37,222 nt of DNA from a virus. The stretch lies in IMG/VR virus record IMGVR_UViG_3300010388_000138, positions 1 through 37,222 of that record, one strand, 5' to 3'. The position numbers were made by a program, and so were the translations under genes. How positions within the stretch are numbered: position 1 is the stretch's first letter; each line of letters begins with the position of its first letter. The notes under the pieces are model-generated. The model did not search any database and had not been told where the DNA came from. It saw nothing but the letters and a program-made list of their open reading frames with translations. Below, in pieces: positions 29,583 through 37,222 of this stretch.

Positions 29583-29608
29583 GGCGGTAAGCCGTCTAGC
29601 TTACCGCC
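29583..29608 (-). terminator. Strong hairpin after the capsid genes (attenuator-like)
   Basis: GGCGGTAAGC (29583-29592) and GCTTACCGCC (29599-29608) form a perfect 10-bp GC-rich stem with a 6-base loop, placed in the 51-base gap after the decoration protein gene. On the minus strand it is followed by AACTTTCT, a poor T-tract. A partial terminator after the most abundant head proteins, like the T7 T-phi site after gene 10, or an RNA-stability hairpin would both fit. Confidence 0.65.
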
Positions 29609-29615
29609 TTAAAAA

Positions 29616-30110
29616 TTATACTACTTGACCTTGGTGGAATGGACGGTTGATTTGAATCAACGCCAAGCCAGAGCTAGGTGTACCTGTTGTGGTAGATACT
29701 TTAGCATTTAAGATTTGCTCACCGTTTACTTGAGCATCGTCAACGCTGCCGGGTGTTGCCGCTAACGCATAGACGTCAGCGCCAGCAGTCATCGCGTTAG
29801 GTGCTTTAACAGCCGCAATACCAGTAATTTGATACCAGCCGTATTGTGACGCTACGTTAGCTGACATCGCTACAGCAACTTGACCAACGCCGCCAGTGGC
29901 AGGCGCTAACGCGGTTGTCGCTAAGTAAGAATCATAATCAACTAATGAACCAACAACAGTTGATGCAACGCCTTTCAAATAAATGAATTCGCCTGCACCG
30001 TATGTTGGGTCTACCGCAGTTACGATAGTACCTAATGCGTGGTTTTGAGTGGTATCAGTAATGGCGATACCTTGAAAACCCGCTAAAGGGGTTGTAATGT
30101 TATAAGCCAT
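29616..30110 (-). CDS. Probable capsid decoration / head protein (164 aa)
   Basis: A small Ala/Thr/Val/Gly-rich, beta-rich protein directly downstream of the major capsid gene. Features include GIVTAVDPTYGAGEFIYLKG and GQVAVAMSANVASQYGWYQI, seen in other phage head-linked proteins of unknown exact role. It is likely produced in high amounts with the capsid and ends just before the strong hairpin. The decoration role is inferred from place, size and composition. Confidence 0.65.
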   Translation of the reverse strand: MAYNITTPLAGFQGIAITDTTQNHALGTIVTAVDPTYGAGEFIYLKGVASTVVGSLVDYDSYLATTALAPATGGVGQVAVAMSANVASQYGWYQITGIAAVKAPNAMTAGADVYALAATPGSVDDAQVNGEQILNAKVSTTTGTPSSGLALIQINRPFHQGQVV

Positions 30111-30119
30111 GAGTGCCTC

Positions 30120-31118
30120 CTAGGTTGTGCTGAATGTTGCGTTGAATTGCGCACCAGAACAGGTTAACGCGCCAGAGAAGCCCATTAAGCGAACAATCGC
30201 GTCTTGGTTAACTGCTTGACGGTCACCGCCGATTGGCACGAAGTTGCGGTCTTTGTGAGGACGGAAGTACACATATTTTGTGTTAATAAAGTCCATACGA
30301 GTTGCAGTTTGGTTACCACCAATACCGCCACCAAGTACAACGTCAGCAGAGCCAGCGCCGCCGTAGAATTTCAACGCAGAGAAACCTGCCGCGCCTAATT
30401 TGTCGTCAGTGATACGTTGGATTGCTTGCAAAGACGCTAAATAAAGCGAATAAGCTGTTGAACCCGCGTAAATCAAATCAACATGGTCTGTACCACGAAC
30501 AACTGATAACGCGACGGTGTTCATGCTGTTTTGAATGTTAGCTGCAGTTGCCGCTACGCCAGCCAAACCAGTTGAAGTGTACGCGCCATTGCGCCAGAAA
30601 GTCCAAGTAGCACGGTCAATACCGCCGTAAGTACCAGTAGATGGTGAAGTGCTAATCATAGCCGCTAAACCAACTAAGTTTTTACCTGCGTTACCTGTAC
30701 CGTCGCCGTGTAAATCCACGTCGATTTTGTTTTGAAGACGAGCTTCAGCAATTTCAACACGGGTAGCAAGCAATTCAATCATTGCTTCTTTGCCGCTGTT
30801 AGCTAACATTTCAGGGCCTGAAATGGTTACAGCGTCTGCGTAATGCTTTAAATTGAACTGCGCAGCACTGATTGGCGAATCAGGTGAAATATTGATAGCT
30901 TCGTAACCGCTATAGCTTGACGCATAGTTGGTTGCAGGGTCGTTATAAAACAATTCTTGCAAGATGGTTGAACCACCGCTGATTGTTTTTACGTTACCAC
31001 GTTCTTTCAAACGAAGTAATAACGCGTTGTTGTTTGTTAAGTTATCTTGAGCCGATTTGGTACGGCTTTCGATGGTGGTTGCGATAATGTCACTAATCGC
31101 GCTGTTTGCAAATGCCAT
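30120..31118 (-). CDS. Major capsid protein (332 aa)
   Basis: The product follows the scaffold and precedes the decoration protein. Notable parts are SRTKSAQDNLTNNNALLLRL (about 18-37), TILQELFYNDPATNYASSYSGYE (about 52-74), DAVTISGPEMLAN (about 94-106), and a C-terminal FVPIGGDRQAVNQDAIV. This sequence type is common to the capsid protein of several marine and freshwater podovirus-like phages of the HK97 fold; I could not place it in a named family with certainty. It forms the head shell. Confidence 0.8.
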   Translation of the reverse strand: MAFANSAISDIIATTIESRTKSAQDNLTNNNALLLRLKERGNVKTISGGSTILQELFYNDPATNYASSYSGYEAINISPDSPISAAQFNLKHYADAVTISGPEMLANSGKEAMIELLATRVEIAEARLQNKIDVDLHGDGTGNAGKNLVGLAAMISTSPSTGTYGGIDRATWTFWRNGAYTSTGLAGVAATAANIQNSMNTVALSVVRGTDHVDLIYAGSTAYSLYLASLQAIQRITDDKLGAAGFSALKFYGGAGSADVVLGGGIGGNQTATRMDFINTKYVYFRPHKDRNFVPIGGDRQAVNQDAIVRLMGFSGALTCSGAQFNATFSTT

Positions 31119-31137
31119 TGCTTAATCCTCGTAAAAT

Positions 31138-32067
31138 TTAAAAACCGTGAAGGCGCATCGCCTGCCTAACGGCATCTTCAGTAGTTGCAGGGATAACTGT
31201 TCGGTTTGCACCCGCAGGTGAACCTTTAACCGATACCGCTGCTGCCTTTGCTGCTTTTGCAGCTTGGTCTGCCTGCGTTAAATTTTGACGATTCCCGCCG
31301 CCTTGCTGTTGAGCATAGACTTTTTGAAACGTATTATCGTTTAACCGCAATGCTTTCTCATAAGCATCATCCAAGTCGTTTGCAAGTCCACGTTCTAGCA
31401 GGTCTGCCATCGTTGACTGCACCTCGGTAAAATACTCATGTCGTTGCGCAAAATCCGAAATTTTAGATTGAATTTGAGCGTCTTCGTGACTTTGTCTAAA
31501 TTCCGAAGCATCTCGCAGTTGTCGTTCTTTCTCGTCTAGCTGCGCTTTAAGATTGTGCATGGTCGGGTCGTATGGCAAGCCGGCTAGCTGGCCCATATCA
31601 ATCTGATAATCATGCGCTAATTTCATTAGCATTTCCGCTTTTTCTTGGTATGACCCTCGACGAAGCGTATGTTCTGTTTTTAGAAGATTAAAAAACGCAA
31701 CGTCAGGCGTGACTTGCATTTCTTCTAAATAATTTTTGTATGGAGCAATCGACTTATCTATGGTTTTAGCAAAGTTAGCCGCTGATTTATACTGCTCTAT
31801 CCCTCTATGGAACTGTTCTTCACGCTCTATAATATGCTTCTGTACAGTTTCTGGCAACTTTTCTAATTCGGCTGCCGCTTCCGCTTTCCATGATTTCCAC
31901 GGTGAGCGTTCAGGAGGCGTTGCTTTTACTTCCTCTTGTGGTGCTTCATCACGGTCTTCTGAAGGGCTTGTGTCTTCAAGTTTATCCAACTCACGACCAA
32001 TAATATCGTGGGTTGTTTCTGTTGCTACTTCTTCGACTGAGTCTTCAGTCGTTGTTTCTTCGCTCAT
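31138..32067 (-). CDS. Scaffolding protein (309 aa)
   Basis: Strongly acidic N-terminus (residues 1-50, mostly Glu, Asp, Thr), then WKSWKAEAAAELEKLPETVQ and a long helical, charged body (about 75-225, REEQFHRGIEQYKSA, KEHTLRRGSY-like segments). A Gln/Ala-rich C-terminus ends in AVRQAMRLHGF. It sits directly upstream of the capsid gene. It guides procapsid assembly and is normally removed. Composition and position identify it. Confidence 0.8.
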   Translation of the reverse strand: MSEETTTEDSVEEVATETTHDIIGRELDKLEDTSPSEDRDEAPQEEVKATPPERSPWKSWKAEAAAELEKLPETVQKHIIEREEQFHRGIEQYKSAANFAKTIDKSIAPYKNYLEEMQVTPDVAFFNLLKTEHTLRRGSYQEKAEMLMKLAHDYQIDMGQLAGLPYDPTMHNLKAQLDEKERQLRDASEFRQSHEDAQIQSKISDFAQRHEYFTEVQSTMADLLERGLANDLDDAYEKALRLNDNTFQKVYAQQQGGGNRQNLTQADQAAKAAKAAAVSVKGSPAGANRTVIPATTEDAVRQAMRLHGF

Positions 32068-32080
32068 GTGGTGTCCTTGG

Positions 32081-32407
32081 TTAGCTTATTCTTGCGGCAA
32101 TTTCTTGTCGCAACGATTCTTTTTTACGCTTTTGCGCAAAATGGTCTACTTTGGGTGTCATGTCTTCGTTACCGACTTCACTACACCCATTGTTCTTTAA
32201 ATGCCTGCGGTGCTGTCCTCTATCAGAAATTATACTACCATCAATTTGTGACTTATAAGGTGCAAACTCGGCGTGTACAAAAGACGCAGAAATGACCCGC
32301 GTCATTATCGTGTCGCAACACTCCGGCAAGTTATCGTAATCCGCCAGCTTTCTGAAGATGTCCTGCGTCGCGCCGCATTTCTTGCATTTGACTTCATACA
32401 GCGGCAT
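32081..32407 (-). CDS. FmdB-type zinc-ribbon protein (108 aa)
   Basis: MPLYEVKCKKCGATQDIFRK is the start of the FmdB-type zinc ribbon; Cys8 and Cys11 are followed by Cys30/Cys31 (PECCDTI), where two cysteines are adjacent rather than spaced CxxC, so the second half of the site is altered. Small FmdB-like proteins are common in phage head gene clusters, where their role is unclear. The C-terminal half is basic (KKESLRQEIAARIS). Its start overlaps the preceding stop. Confidence 0.7.
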   Translation of the reverse strand: MPLYEVKCKKCGATQDIFRKLADYDNLPECCDTIMTRVISASFVHAEFAPYKSQIDGSIISDRGQHRRHLKNNGCSEVGNEDMTPKVDHFAQKRKKESLRQEIAARIS

Positions 32408-33003
32408 TACGCGTCGTCCTCAGTCCACTCAATGCTTAAATACAAATTAGCGCCTGTTGGAACGGCTTGTCCACCAAAATTAAAAGCTAATGATTCTCCT
32501 GTACCTCGCAAAACTATCGCTTTGTCATTGCGTGTCCCAAAAGTGTAAACGTGCGGAAGCGCCGCAGCACCCGGAGTAGCGCCAGCAGACAAATATGTTT
32601 TTGCGCCTTCAACGGCTATACCCGTTCCTAACGCAGAAGGGTTGGCTGTATATAGCCTTAATGTCGCGGATTGCGCTGCATCAGTTGAATCTGACTGCGC
32701 AGGAGTAACGCTGGTAGATGTGCCGCCAGTATTTGCTGCGGTACGCTTAACTATGTAATGGTCGTATATAGACGCCGATGTTGCAGTACCTACTATTGAC
32801 GCCTTTGTTACACGAATAACTTTTGTTGCCGAGCCAGTTAACACTAGCACGTCAGTAGCCGTTGCTACCGGCGTAATATCTTGCGCGACATACTTAAAAG
32901 TGGCGCGTGTACCATTACTGCTAATTGATAGCACATTACCATCTGCTCTTGCGGCGACGGGAACGCCAGTGTTGTTTACCCCCGAAATAACTTCATAGCC
33001 CAT
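32407..33003 (-). CDS. Beta-rich head-linked protein (198 aa)
   Basis: Rich in Thr, Ser, Ala, Val and Gly with alternating strands (ATDVLVLTGSATKVIRV, KAIVLRGTGESLAFNFGG); ends LYLSIEWTEDDA. Such proteins lie between portal and scaffold in many podovirus-like genomes and are likely minor head or decoration proteins. No catalytic motif was seen. TAATG coupling with the portal gene. Confidence 0.65.
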   Translation of the reverse strand: MGYEVISGVNNTGVPVAARADGNVLSISSNGTRATFKYVAQDITPVATATDVLVLTGSATKVIRVTKASIVGTATSASIYDHYIVKRTAANTGGTSTSVTPAQSDSTDAAQSATLRLYTANPSALGTGIAVEGAKTYLSAGATPGAAALPHVYTFGTRNDKAIVLRGTGESLAFNFGGQAVPTGANLYLSIEWTEDDA

Positions 33004-35129
33004 TAGTTTATAACCTCTGTCTGAATTGTTCTAGTTGCATGGCCTATCATAGCCACTTCAATGCTGGTTTTGTTGTTTTGCTCTGTTCGCCATTGCTCAA
33101 GCGCATACTTTTGGTCTTCAATATCCTTAGATGCCTGAATCTTAATTTGTTCAATTTGAAGCTCTGTTTGCGCTTCTAGTTGCTTAGATTGCATCTCAAA
33201 CTGCATTTTTTGCTGTTCAAGTTGAGATTCCGCTTGAATTTTAGATTGCTCAAGTTGAAGTTTAGCCTGCTCAATCTGATTTTCTGCTTGCAGTTTGACT
33301 TGTTCAAGTTGCATCGTAGCCTGTTCTGACTGCTGTTGCGCCTGCATCTTCATTTGAGCAATTTGCGCTTCTGCCTGTGTGCGCTGTTCATCTTTAGTTG
33401 GGCCTTGCGGTTGTTGCGCTTTTTGACTTGCTTGATTGACAAACTGCTCAAGCACACCTTCAAGCTCTCTACCGGCTTTAAATCCTCGAACCCCATAAAG
33501 CAATAGCTGACCAACTAACGGAAGCATCGCAGGGTCTTCTTTTGCCGCGCCAATACCTTCTTTAATAAAGCCGCTCACCGCTGTCAAAAACTCCATGCGG
33601 TTTTGTTTTTCAGTCTGCTTATCAAGCTCAACTAGCGTGTCTGTTTCAATATCAATATTGAACACCCTAGCAGGCTCATTTTTAAGCAGTTGAATCGCCT
33701 CTTGCGCAAATTGCGCGTCAGGTGTGTTCATAATGCCTGACACTTCAACTAATGTCTGTGGCTGGTATTTCGAGCAGATAATCTCTGACTTCATGCGTAG
33801 AATTTCACGCGCAAAGCGATACAACCCGTCTTTCATGTTACCAAGGCGAAGTGACGCAAACTGACTTTTAATTTGCTGTGCTGTCGCGGTTTCGCTTGCT
33901 ACTGACGCGCCACGCATGATGTCAGACAATCCAGTTGTTTCGTAGATGATTTGCTTACATGACTCACGCGCTTGATATAGCTGTTGCAGTGCAGACGCAA
34001 CGTCGCCAAGCGGCATAAATTGCACAGCGTTCTGCAAGCCGCCTTTTTCCATGAACGCCGCCCAGTTTTTGACAGGGACAAGCACCCCGTCATTACCTTC
34101 TTTCATCAAACGTTCAATGGACGGCTCGTCCGCTGCATAAATACCCATGACCTTAAGCGCTTTGGTCAAATGCTTGATTCGACCTGTTAGCTCGTCAATC
34201 TCGTCTGCTTGGTCTTGATAGAGCAGGAAATCAGCCACAGGAATCAACGTTCCTGTCGTTGTAGTAGAAAAGTAAGGCTTAGGGCAGGGGAAGAAGCTAG
34301 TAAGCCCTAGAGGGTCTTCTCTGTGGTCTAAAATGACATCGTAGCTATCTGCAATCCAATAGACGCATTTTTCTGATTTACACCAAATCTCCCACACTTC
34401 CGCTTTTTTGTCGGTTTTAGTGGTTTCTTTGTCGCCGTCTTTACGGTTTGAGGTGTTAGTTAGCGGGACTTTCTCAAATATATCGCCAAAACGGTCTGTT
34501 CCCTCATCTAGCGTCATGTAGACGCGTCGAGCTACCCATGTCACCTCGTCCCACGTCCGAGCAGGTAGATGCGCGAAGTCTTGCCAGTAAACATAATCCA
34601 CCGGTGTTGTTTCAGACACCACCTGCTCATACACTTCAGGTTGCGCTAACCCGTTTTCTTCGTCCGGTGTACGCTCAAGGGAGTATTCTTCGCTCCCCAC
34701 TTCCGTATAATTGGTAATTTCAGGCTCAAACGCTTCAATCTTAGGTTCATAGCGTAGCCATGCCACACCTCTGCCCGGAAGCAGTCTGTCGTCTACCACG
34801 CAAGACAGCGTATCGTGAAAATCAGGATATTCTTTAATTTCAAAGTCAAGAACACGCTCTAAAATAATCGACGCAACTCTGCCGGCGTCATTTTTATCGT
34901 CAAAACGTCTTGAAATGTCAGGATTGGGCGGTTTTGCGTAAATTGCCGGTTTTAGCGTCTGTACGTTAGACCAAAGAATGTTAAATCGTGCGTCCGCTTG
35001 CTCTGCGTCCTTACGCTCGTCGCGGTAGCGCTTGACAATCTTCTCGCCACGCTCTGTCCACTTCTTATATTCTTCTTGGTAGCGCGATATTTCGTCGTGC
35101 CAAGGCTGTGCTGATAGTTTGTCACTCAT
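33003..35129 (-). CDS. Portal protein, P22-like (708 aa)
   Basis: Forms the dodecameric DNA gate at one head vertex. Recognisable parts: FNILWSNVQTLKPAIY (about 48-63), RGVAWLRYEP, VYWQDFAHLPARTWDEVTWVARR (about 185-210), and IIYETTGLSDIMRG (about 395-410), typical of the P22-portal class. The last 140 residues form a long Gln/Glu-rich helix made of repeats such as QLEQ-x-KxQAE (about 575-690), a coiled-coil barrel-like extension. The start overlaps the terminase stop (TAATG). Confidence 0.85.
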   Translation of the reverse strand: MSDKLSAQPWHDEISRYQEEYKKWTERGEKIVKRYRDERKDAEQADARFNILWSNVQTLKPAIYAKPPNPDISRRFDDKNDAGRVASIILERVLDFEIKEYPDFHDTLSCVVDDRLLPGRGVAWLRYEPKIEAFEPEITNYTEVGSEEYSLERTPDEENGLAQPEVYEQVVSETTPVDYVYWQDFAHLPARTWDEVTWVARRVYMTLDEGTDRFGDIFEKVPLTNTSNRKDGDKETTKTDKKAEVWEIWCKSEKCVYWIADSYDVILDHREDPLGLTSFFPCPKPYFSTTTTGTLIPVADFLLYQDQADEIDELTGRIKHLTKALKVMGIYAADEPSIERLMKEGNDGVLVPVKNWAAFMEKGGLQNAVQFMPLGDVASALQQLYQARESCKQIIYETTGLSDIMRGASVASETATAQQIKSQFASLRLGNMKDGLYRFAREILRMKSEIICSKYQPQTLVEVSGIMNTPDAQFAQEAIQLLKNEPARVFNIDIETDTLVELDKQTEKQNRMEFLTAVSGFIKEGIGAAKEDPAMLPLVGQLLLYGVRGFKAGRELEGVLEQFVNQASQKAQQPQGPTKDEQRTQAEAQIAQMKMQAQQQSEQATMQLEQVKLQAENQIEQAKLQLEQSKIQAESQLEQQKMQFEMQSKQLEAQTELQIEQIKIQASKDIEDQKYALEQWRTEQNNKTSIEVAMIGHATRTIQTEVIN

Positions 35130-36433
35130 TATATTCGTCTACCTCTACGTTTCGAGCTGTGTTCCCACAACTCCTCTAAGGACTGGTCTTCCCAGAATTT
35201 TGCTTTGGGTTTTGGCGCTGCGTCTGGTCGTTGTTCACGCCATGCAAGACACGCGTACCGGAAAGCGTCAGCAAAGTGAGATGTCCAATCGTGTTTAGGC
35301 CGTTCATTAAACACCTTTTTGTCCACATTATACTCTCTTTGGTACTGTGTTAGCGCTTCCATTCCTTCTTTGCAGTTTGGGTCGAACCAACAGTTTGCTA
35401 ATGATAACCTAGCGGCTTGTATCCCGTCCATAAGTGATATGTTTGGCACGATTCTAGGTGCCCACCCAAGTGACCTAAACTGCTCCTCGATACTTCTGCC
35501 CGTTTGCAGTGATTTAGCCTTCGCGTCGTGCGGCAAATACAGCCATTCGCCGTAATCATAGCCTTTACTCTGCAAAATGTCATGATAGTGCGCGATAGGC
35601 ATGCCACTGTTGCTGTAGCAGTCAATGAATCTAAGCTCTTTACCCGCCACCTGAAACCACCAAATCGCCGTGTCGTCACTCCACCCCAAATCGATAGCCG
35701 CAAATGTCTTGAGTTTGCGGTCATAGCAAGGCCTTTCCCTGCCTGACTGTTTCACTTCGTACATTTCCTTACCGTATATCGCCCCCGGTATCGCCGCGTC
35801 AAAGTTGCATTCCATCTCCTGTAGCCACGCATCCTCCGACAACTCTTTCCTCAGCGCATCTATTTCCTCTTGGTCGAGGATACCCGAATTTGAGGCTGTC
35901 AACAGTAGGGTAAAGCAGTCTTTGTCCTGCTTACCCGCTTCAAAGCGTTCGTAAAAGCTATTCTTACCCTTTGGCGTCCCGATAATTATCGCCCACCCTT
36001 TGCGGTCAGCCAGCGCAGGACGGATAACATACGGCCATACAGTTGACTTCCAATCGCCATACTCGTCAGCAATAATCCCGTCAAAGTAAAGACCGCGCAA
36101 CCTGTCAGGATTGTCAGCACCAAATAACTGAATACGCGCCCCGTTTGGAAAATCGAGTCGTAATTCACTTTCGTTCACCTTTATGTTGGGTATGGGTTTC
36201 GTAAACGTTTTACAGTAATCCCAGATTACTTGTTTTGCCTGTGAGTAGTATGGGCAGATGTAGGCATACCTACCATCTCCACTAGCGTCCATACAAGCAC
36301 ACTTTATCAATTCATTAATACACGCTACCGACTTGCCCGCCCTTCTGTGAGCAACCACAACTGCCCATCTTTCTTTTCTTGCGTGGAGTGGTCGAAATAC
36401 ATCTCTTGGCTTATAGGGTATGACAACTTTCAT
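35129..36433 (-). CDS. terL: Large terminase subunit (434 aa)
   Basis: The motor and nuclease for DNA packaging. Walker A is HRRAGKS (29-35), Walker B DGIIADEYGD (118-127) with catalytic Glu124, and a coupling-type motif GTPKGKNSF lies near 153. The RNase H-like nuclease has AIDLGWSDDTAIWWF (about 243-257), a middle Asp (LPHDAKAK) and DAFRYACLAW near 394. I start at ATG 36433, which overlaps the small terminase stop (ATGA), although GTG 36442 is possible. The sequence belongs to the headful/P22-like or T7-like groups; I cannot decide which, so the packaging mode is open. Confidence 0.95.
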   Translation of the reverse strand: MKVVIPYKPRDVFRPLHARKERWAVVVAHRRAGKSVACINELIKCACMDASGDGRYAYICPYYSQAKQVIWDYCKTFTKPIPNIKVNESELRLDFPNGARIQLFGADNPDRLRGLYFDGIIADEYGDWKSTVWPYVIRPALADRKGWAIIIGTPKGKNSFYERFEAGKQDKDCFTLLLTASNSGILDQEEIDALRKELSEDAWLQEMECNFDAAIPGAIYGKEMYEVKQSGRERPCYDRKLKTFAAIDLGWSDDTAIWWFQVAGKELRFIDCYSNSGMPIAHYHDILQSKGYDYGEWLYLPHDAKAKSLQTGRSIEEQFRSLGWAPRIVPNISLMDGIQAARLSLANCWFDPNCKEGMEALTQYQREYNVDKKVFNERPKHDWTSHFADAFRYACLAWREQRPDAAPKPKAKFWEDQSLEELWEHSSKRRGRRI

Positions 36434-36807
36434 GACTCCCACCCTATGACAAGGCTTGCCGCTGTGCCATCCGCATTAGTTATGCCGAAAGCCACCTTGT
36501 TCTGCTCTTTAGCGCTTGCCCACCCATGAACGTTCTGAAGGATTGCCAACGCCGCTTTCGTGTCACCCCCTAGCGCTGCGTCTTTTAGCACCTGTGCCAT
36601 TTGCGCCTCTGCGTCGGCAGCGCCCTTCATCGTCATTAACTCAACGTTTGGGTCTAACTGACACAACTGCCGATACTCGCTTGGAAGTAGCCCCGCAGCG
36701 AGGGCGAGCTTGTCACCCTTTAGCCCAAGCGCTGACGCATCGTAAATGGCGTTTAGACGCGCCTCTGTGACTTTTAACTCTCTTGGTGAATATGGAAATG
36801 ATTGCAT
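36430..36807 (-). CDS. Probable small terminase subunit (125 aa)
   Basis: First gene of the late block, overlapping terL. The helical product has an N-terminal helix-turn-helix-like part (ARLNAIYDASALGLKGDKLALAAGL-, residues about 17-42, then PSEYRQL) and a helical middle (DAEAQMAQVLKDAALGGDTKAALAIL, about 64-89) with a NVHGWASAKEQNKV segment, the layout of small terminases that bind pac/cos DNA. AAGGA precedes ATG 36807. The site it binds is probably in the repeat-rich region just upstream. Confidence 0.8.
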   Translation of the reverse strand: MQSFPYSPRELKVTEARLNAIYDASALGLKGDKLALAAGLLPSEYRQLCQLDPNVELMTMKGAADAEAQMAQVLKDAALGGDTKAALAILQNVHGWASAKEQNKVAFGITNADGTAASLVIGWES

Positions 36808-37112
36808 GGTCGCATGAATCCTTAGCTTGTTAAAAAATATTTATAATATATAGGGAAATGACTTTTTTGTCTGTGAATGTTTTGCGTAGCCTTTGGAATT
36901 AGACGCCCCCCCCCTTGTGTCAATTATTTGACTATGTGTCATTTATTTGACGGTATATATGGAAAATGCTTCTACTAGACATGGTAGGCCTGCCAGTCGT
37001 CTTGTCAAGTCCTCCCCGCCTGCGCTTTTTTATTTTATTTTAACCCCCCCTTACCCTTGCAAGCCACGAAATACGCGGGTTATAGGGCTTTCCAGTCTAC
37101 GCGGTCAATGCT
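36808..37112. promoter_or_regulatory. Late-block control region with no confident gene
   Basis: Over 300 bases with no credible gene. A possible leftward promoter is TTGACA (36923-36918, minus) with TAATTC (36901-36896) at 16 bases; an AT-rich TATATT/TATAAA stretch (about 36,839-36,858) lies nearer the terS start. Other features are a C9 run (36906-36914), a C7 run (37044-37050) and the 17-mer tandem repeat. A 55-codon frame from ATG 36959 has no ribosome site and is not called. Confidence 0.5.
36916..36951. repeat. Tandem operator-like repeat, 19-bp period
   Basis: TGTGTCAATTATTTGAC (36916-36932) recurs with one mismatch at 36935-36951. Each copy holds the inverted core GTCA-N6-TGAC (first copy GTCAATTATTTGAC, with near symmetry). 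Two copies spaced about two helical turns apart, 110 bases upstream of terS and overlapping the possible -35, suggest a dimeric regulator of late transcription, or a terminase binding site. Confidence 0.6.
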
Positions 37113-37130
37113 ATGATAAAGGCTAAACCA

Positions 37131-37152
37131 TTGATTTATAATGGCTTGCAAG
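37131..37152 (+). promoter_or_regulatory. Second copy of the 22-bp promoter-like element
   Basis: 20 of 22 bases match 405-426, including TTGATTTATAATG and TTGCAAG. TATAAT is at 37137-37142; a good -35 is not seen here, unlike the copy at 389-416. Rightward transcription would run through the AGCACC repeat across the junction toward gene 479. Confidence 0.5.
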
Positions 37153-37156
37153 GTAT

Positions 37157-37222
37157 AGCACCAGCACCAGCACCAGCACCAGCACCAGCAGGAGGAGATC
37201 AGCACCAGCACCAGCACCAGCA
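37157..37222. repeat. AGCACC-rich terminal repeat, right copy
   Basis: Five AGCACC units plus AGCA, then GGAGGAGATC (37191-37200), then three more units. The last 48 bases repeat bases 1-48 exactly. The window therefore ends inside the same array in which it begins. Confidence 0.85.

Larger units (their letters stand above)
37113..37222 (+). other. Candidate reading frame crossing the sequence junction (5' part)
   Basis: If the sequence is closed at the 48-base overlap, a frame opens at ATG 37113 and runs through the repeat to TAA at 104-106, 55 codons. It starts MIKAKPLIYNGLQGI, then APAPAPAPAPA, GGD, QHQHQHQQ, EEE and a 15-residue end. The AGCACC array would encode Ala-Pro then Gln-His repeats. 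Against it: no Shine-Dalgarno, a promoter-like TATAAT inside (37137-37142), and repeat DNA is open by nature. Confidence 0.3.

Noticed and set aside
36959-37126. 55-codon plus-strand frame before the late genes
   Set aside because: There is no Shine-Dalgarno, it crosses the homopolymer run, and its composition is unlike the other genes. The region looks regulatory.
1-37222. Temperate lifestyle, tRNA genes, phage RNA polymerase
   Set aside because: No integrase, clear repressor, attachment site, tRNA cloverleaf or single-subunit RNA polymerase was recognised on reading both strands.

Overview
The window looks like an essentially complete genome of a tailed bacteriophage of about 37.2 kb, most likely a lytic podovirus of a Gram-negative bacterium. 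This rests on a full virion gene set (small and large terminase, P22-like portal, scaffold, major capsid protein, T7/P22-style tail tube and adaptor proteins, large internal virion proteins, S74 and collar/fibre-type tail proteins), the absence of a long tail tape measure or sheath, and the absence of an integrase or recognisable repressor. No tRNA, CRISPR array, IS element or phage RNA polymerase gene was seen. The first 48 bases equal the last 48, so the sequence is circular or terminally redundant, closing inside an AGCACC-rich repeat. Host identity is not determined by the sequence.

Four transcription blocks can be read. (1) Rightward 479-2560: small phage proteins and a probable beta sliding clamp, ending in two tandem intrinsic terminators and a chain of hairpins. 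(2) Leftward 9034-2887: replication module with a 53-aa protein, DUF2800-type nuclease, DUF2815-type ssDNA-binding protein, family A DNA polymerase and a primase-helicase. (3) Rightward 9118-13318: VRR-NUC nuclease, many tiny stop/start-coupled genes, a degenerate HNH-fold protein, a DUF3310 protein and an SNF2-type helicase. (4) Leftward 36807-13307: one 23.5-kb late block running terminase, portal, head, tail, internal virion proteins, fibre, lysis. Blocks 2 and 3 diverge from a compact 83-bp promoter/operator at 9035-9117. Blocks 3 and 4 converge with their last genes overlapping by 12 nt.

The region around the sequence junction (about 36,808-37,222 plus 1-478) has no confident gene. It carries the AGCACC repeat, seven copies of a 9-mer GTAGGCAGT in both orientations, two near-identical promoter-like 22-mers, and a 19-bp-period tandem operator-like repeat in front of the late genes. 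It is the best candidate for the origin of replication and/or packaging and early control region.

The genes fit one programme. Early rightward promoters fire near the junction, and the clamp, polymerase, primase-helicase, SSB and nucleases replicate and recombine the DNA. The late block then builds the virion and ends with a holin set plus endolysin. Points most worth a second look are: a beta-clamp-like gene with a foreign N-terminus in a phage that also has a family A polymerase; a terminator-shaped hairpin between the polymerase Shine-Dalgarno and its ATG; mutually exclusive hairpins over the start of the S74 protein gene; a tandemly duplicated HNH endonuclease inserted in the tail genes; a dense hairpin field at 2,632-2,879; and the iteron cluster.
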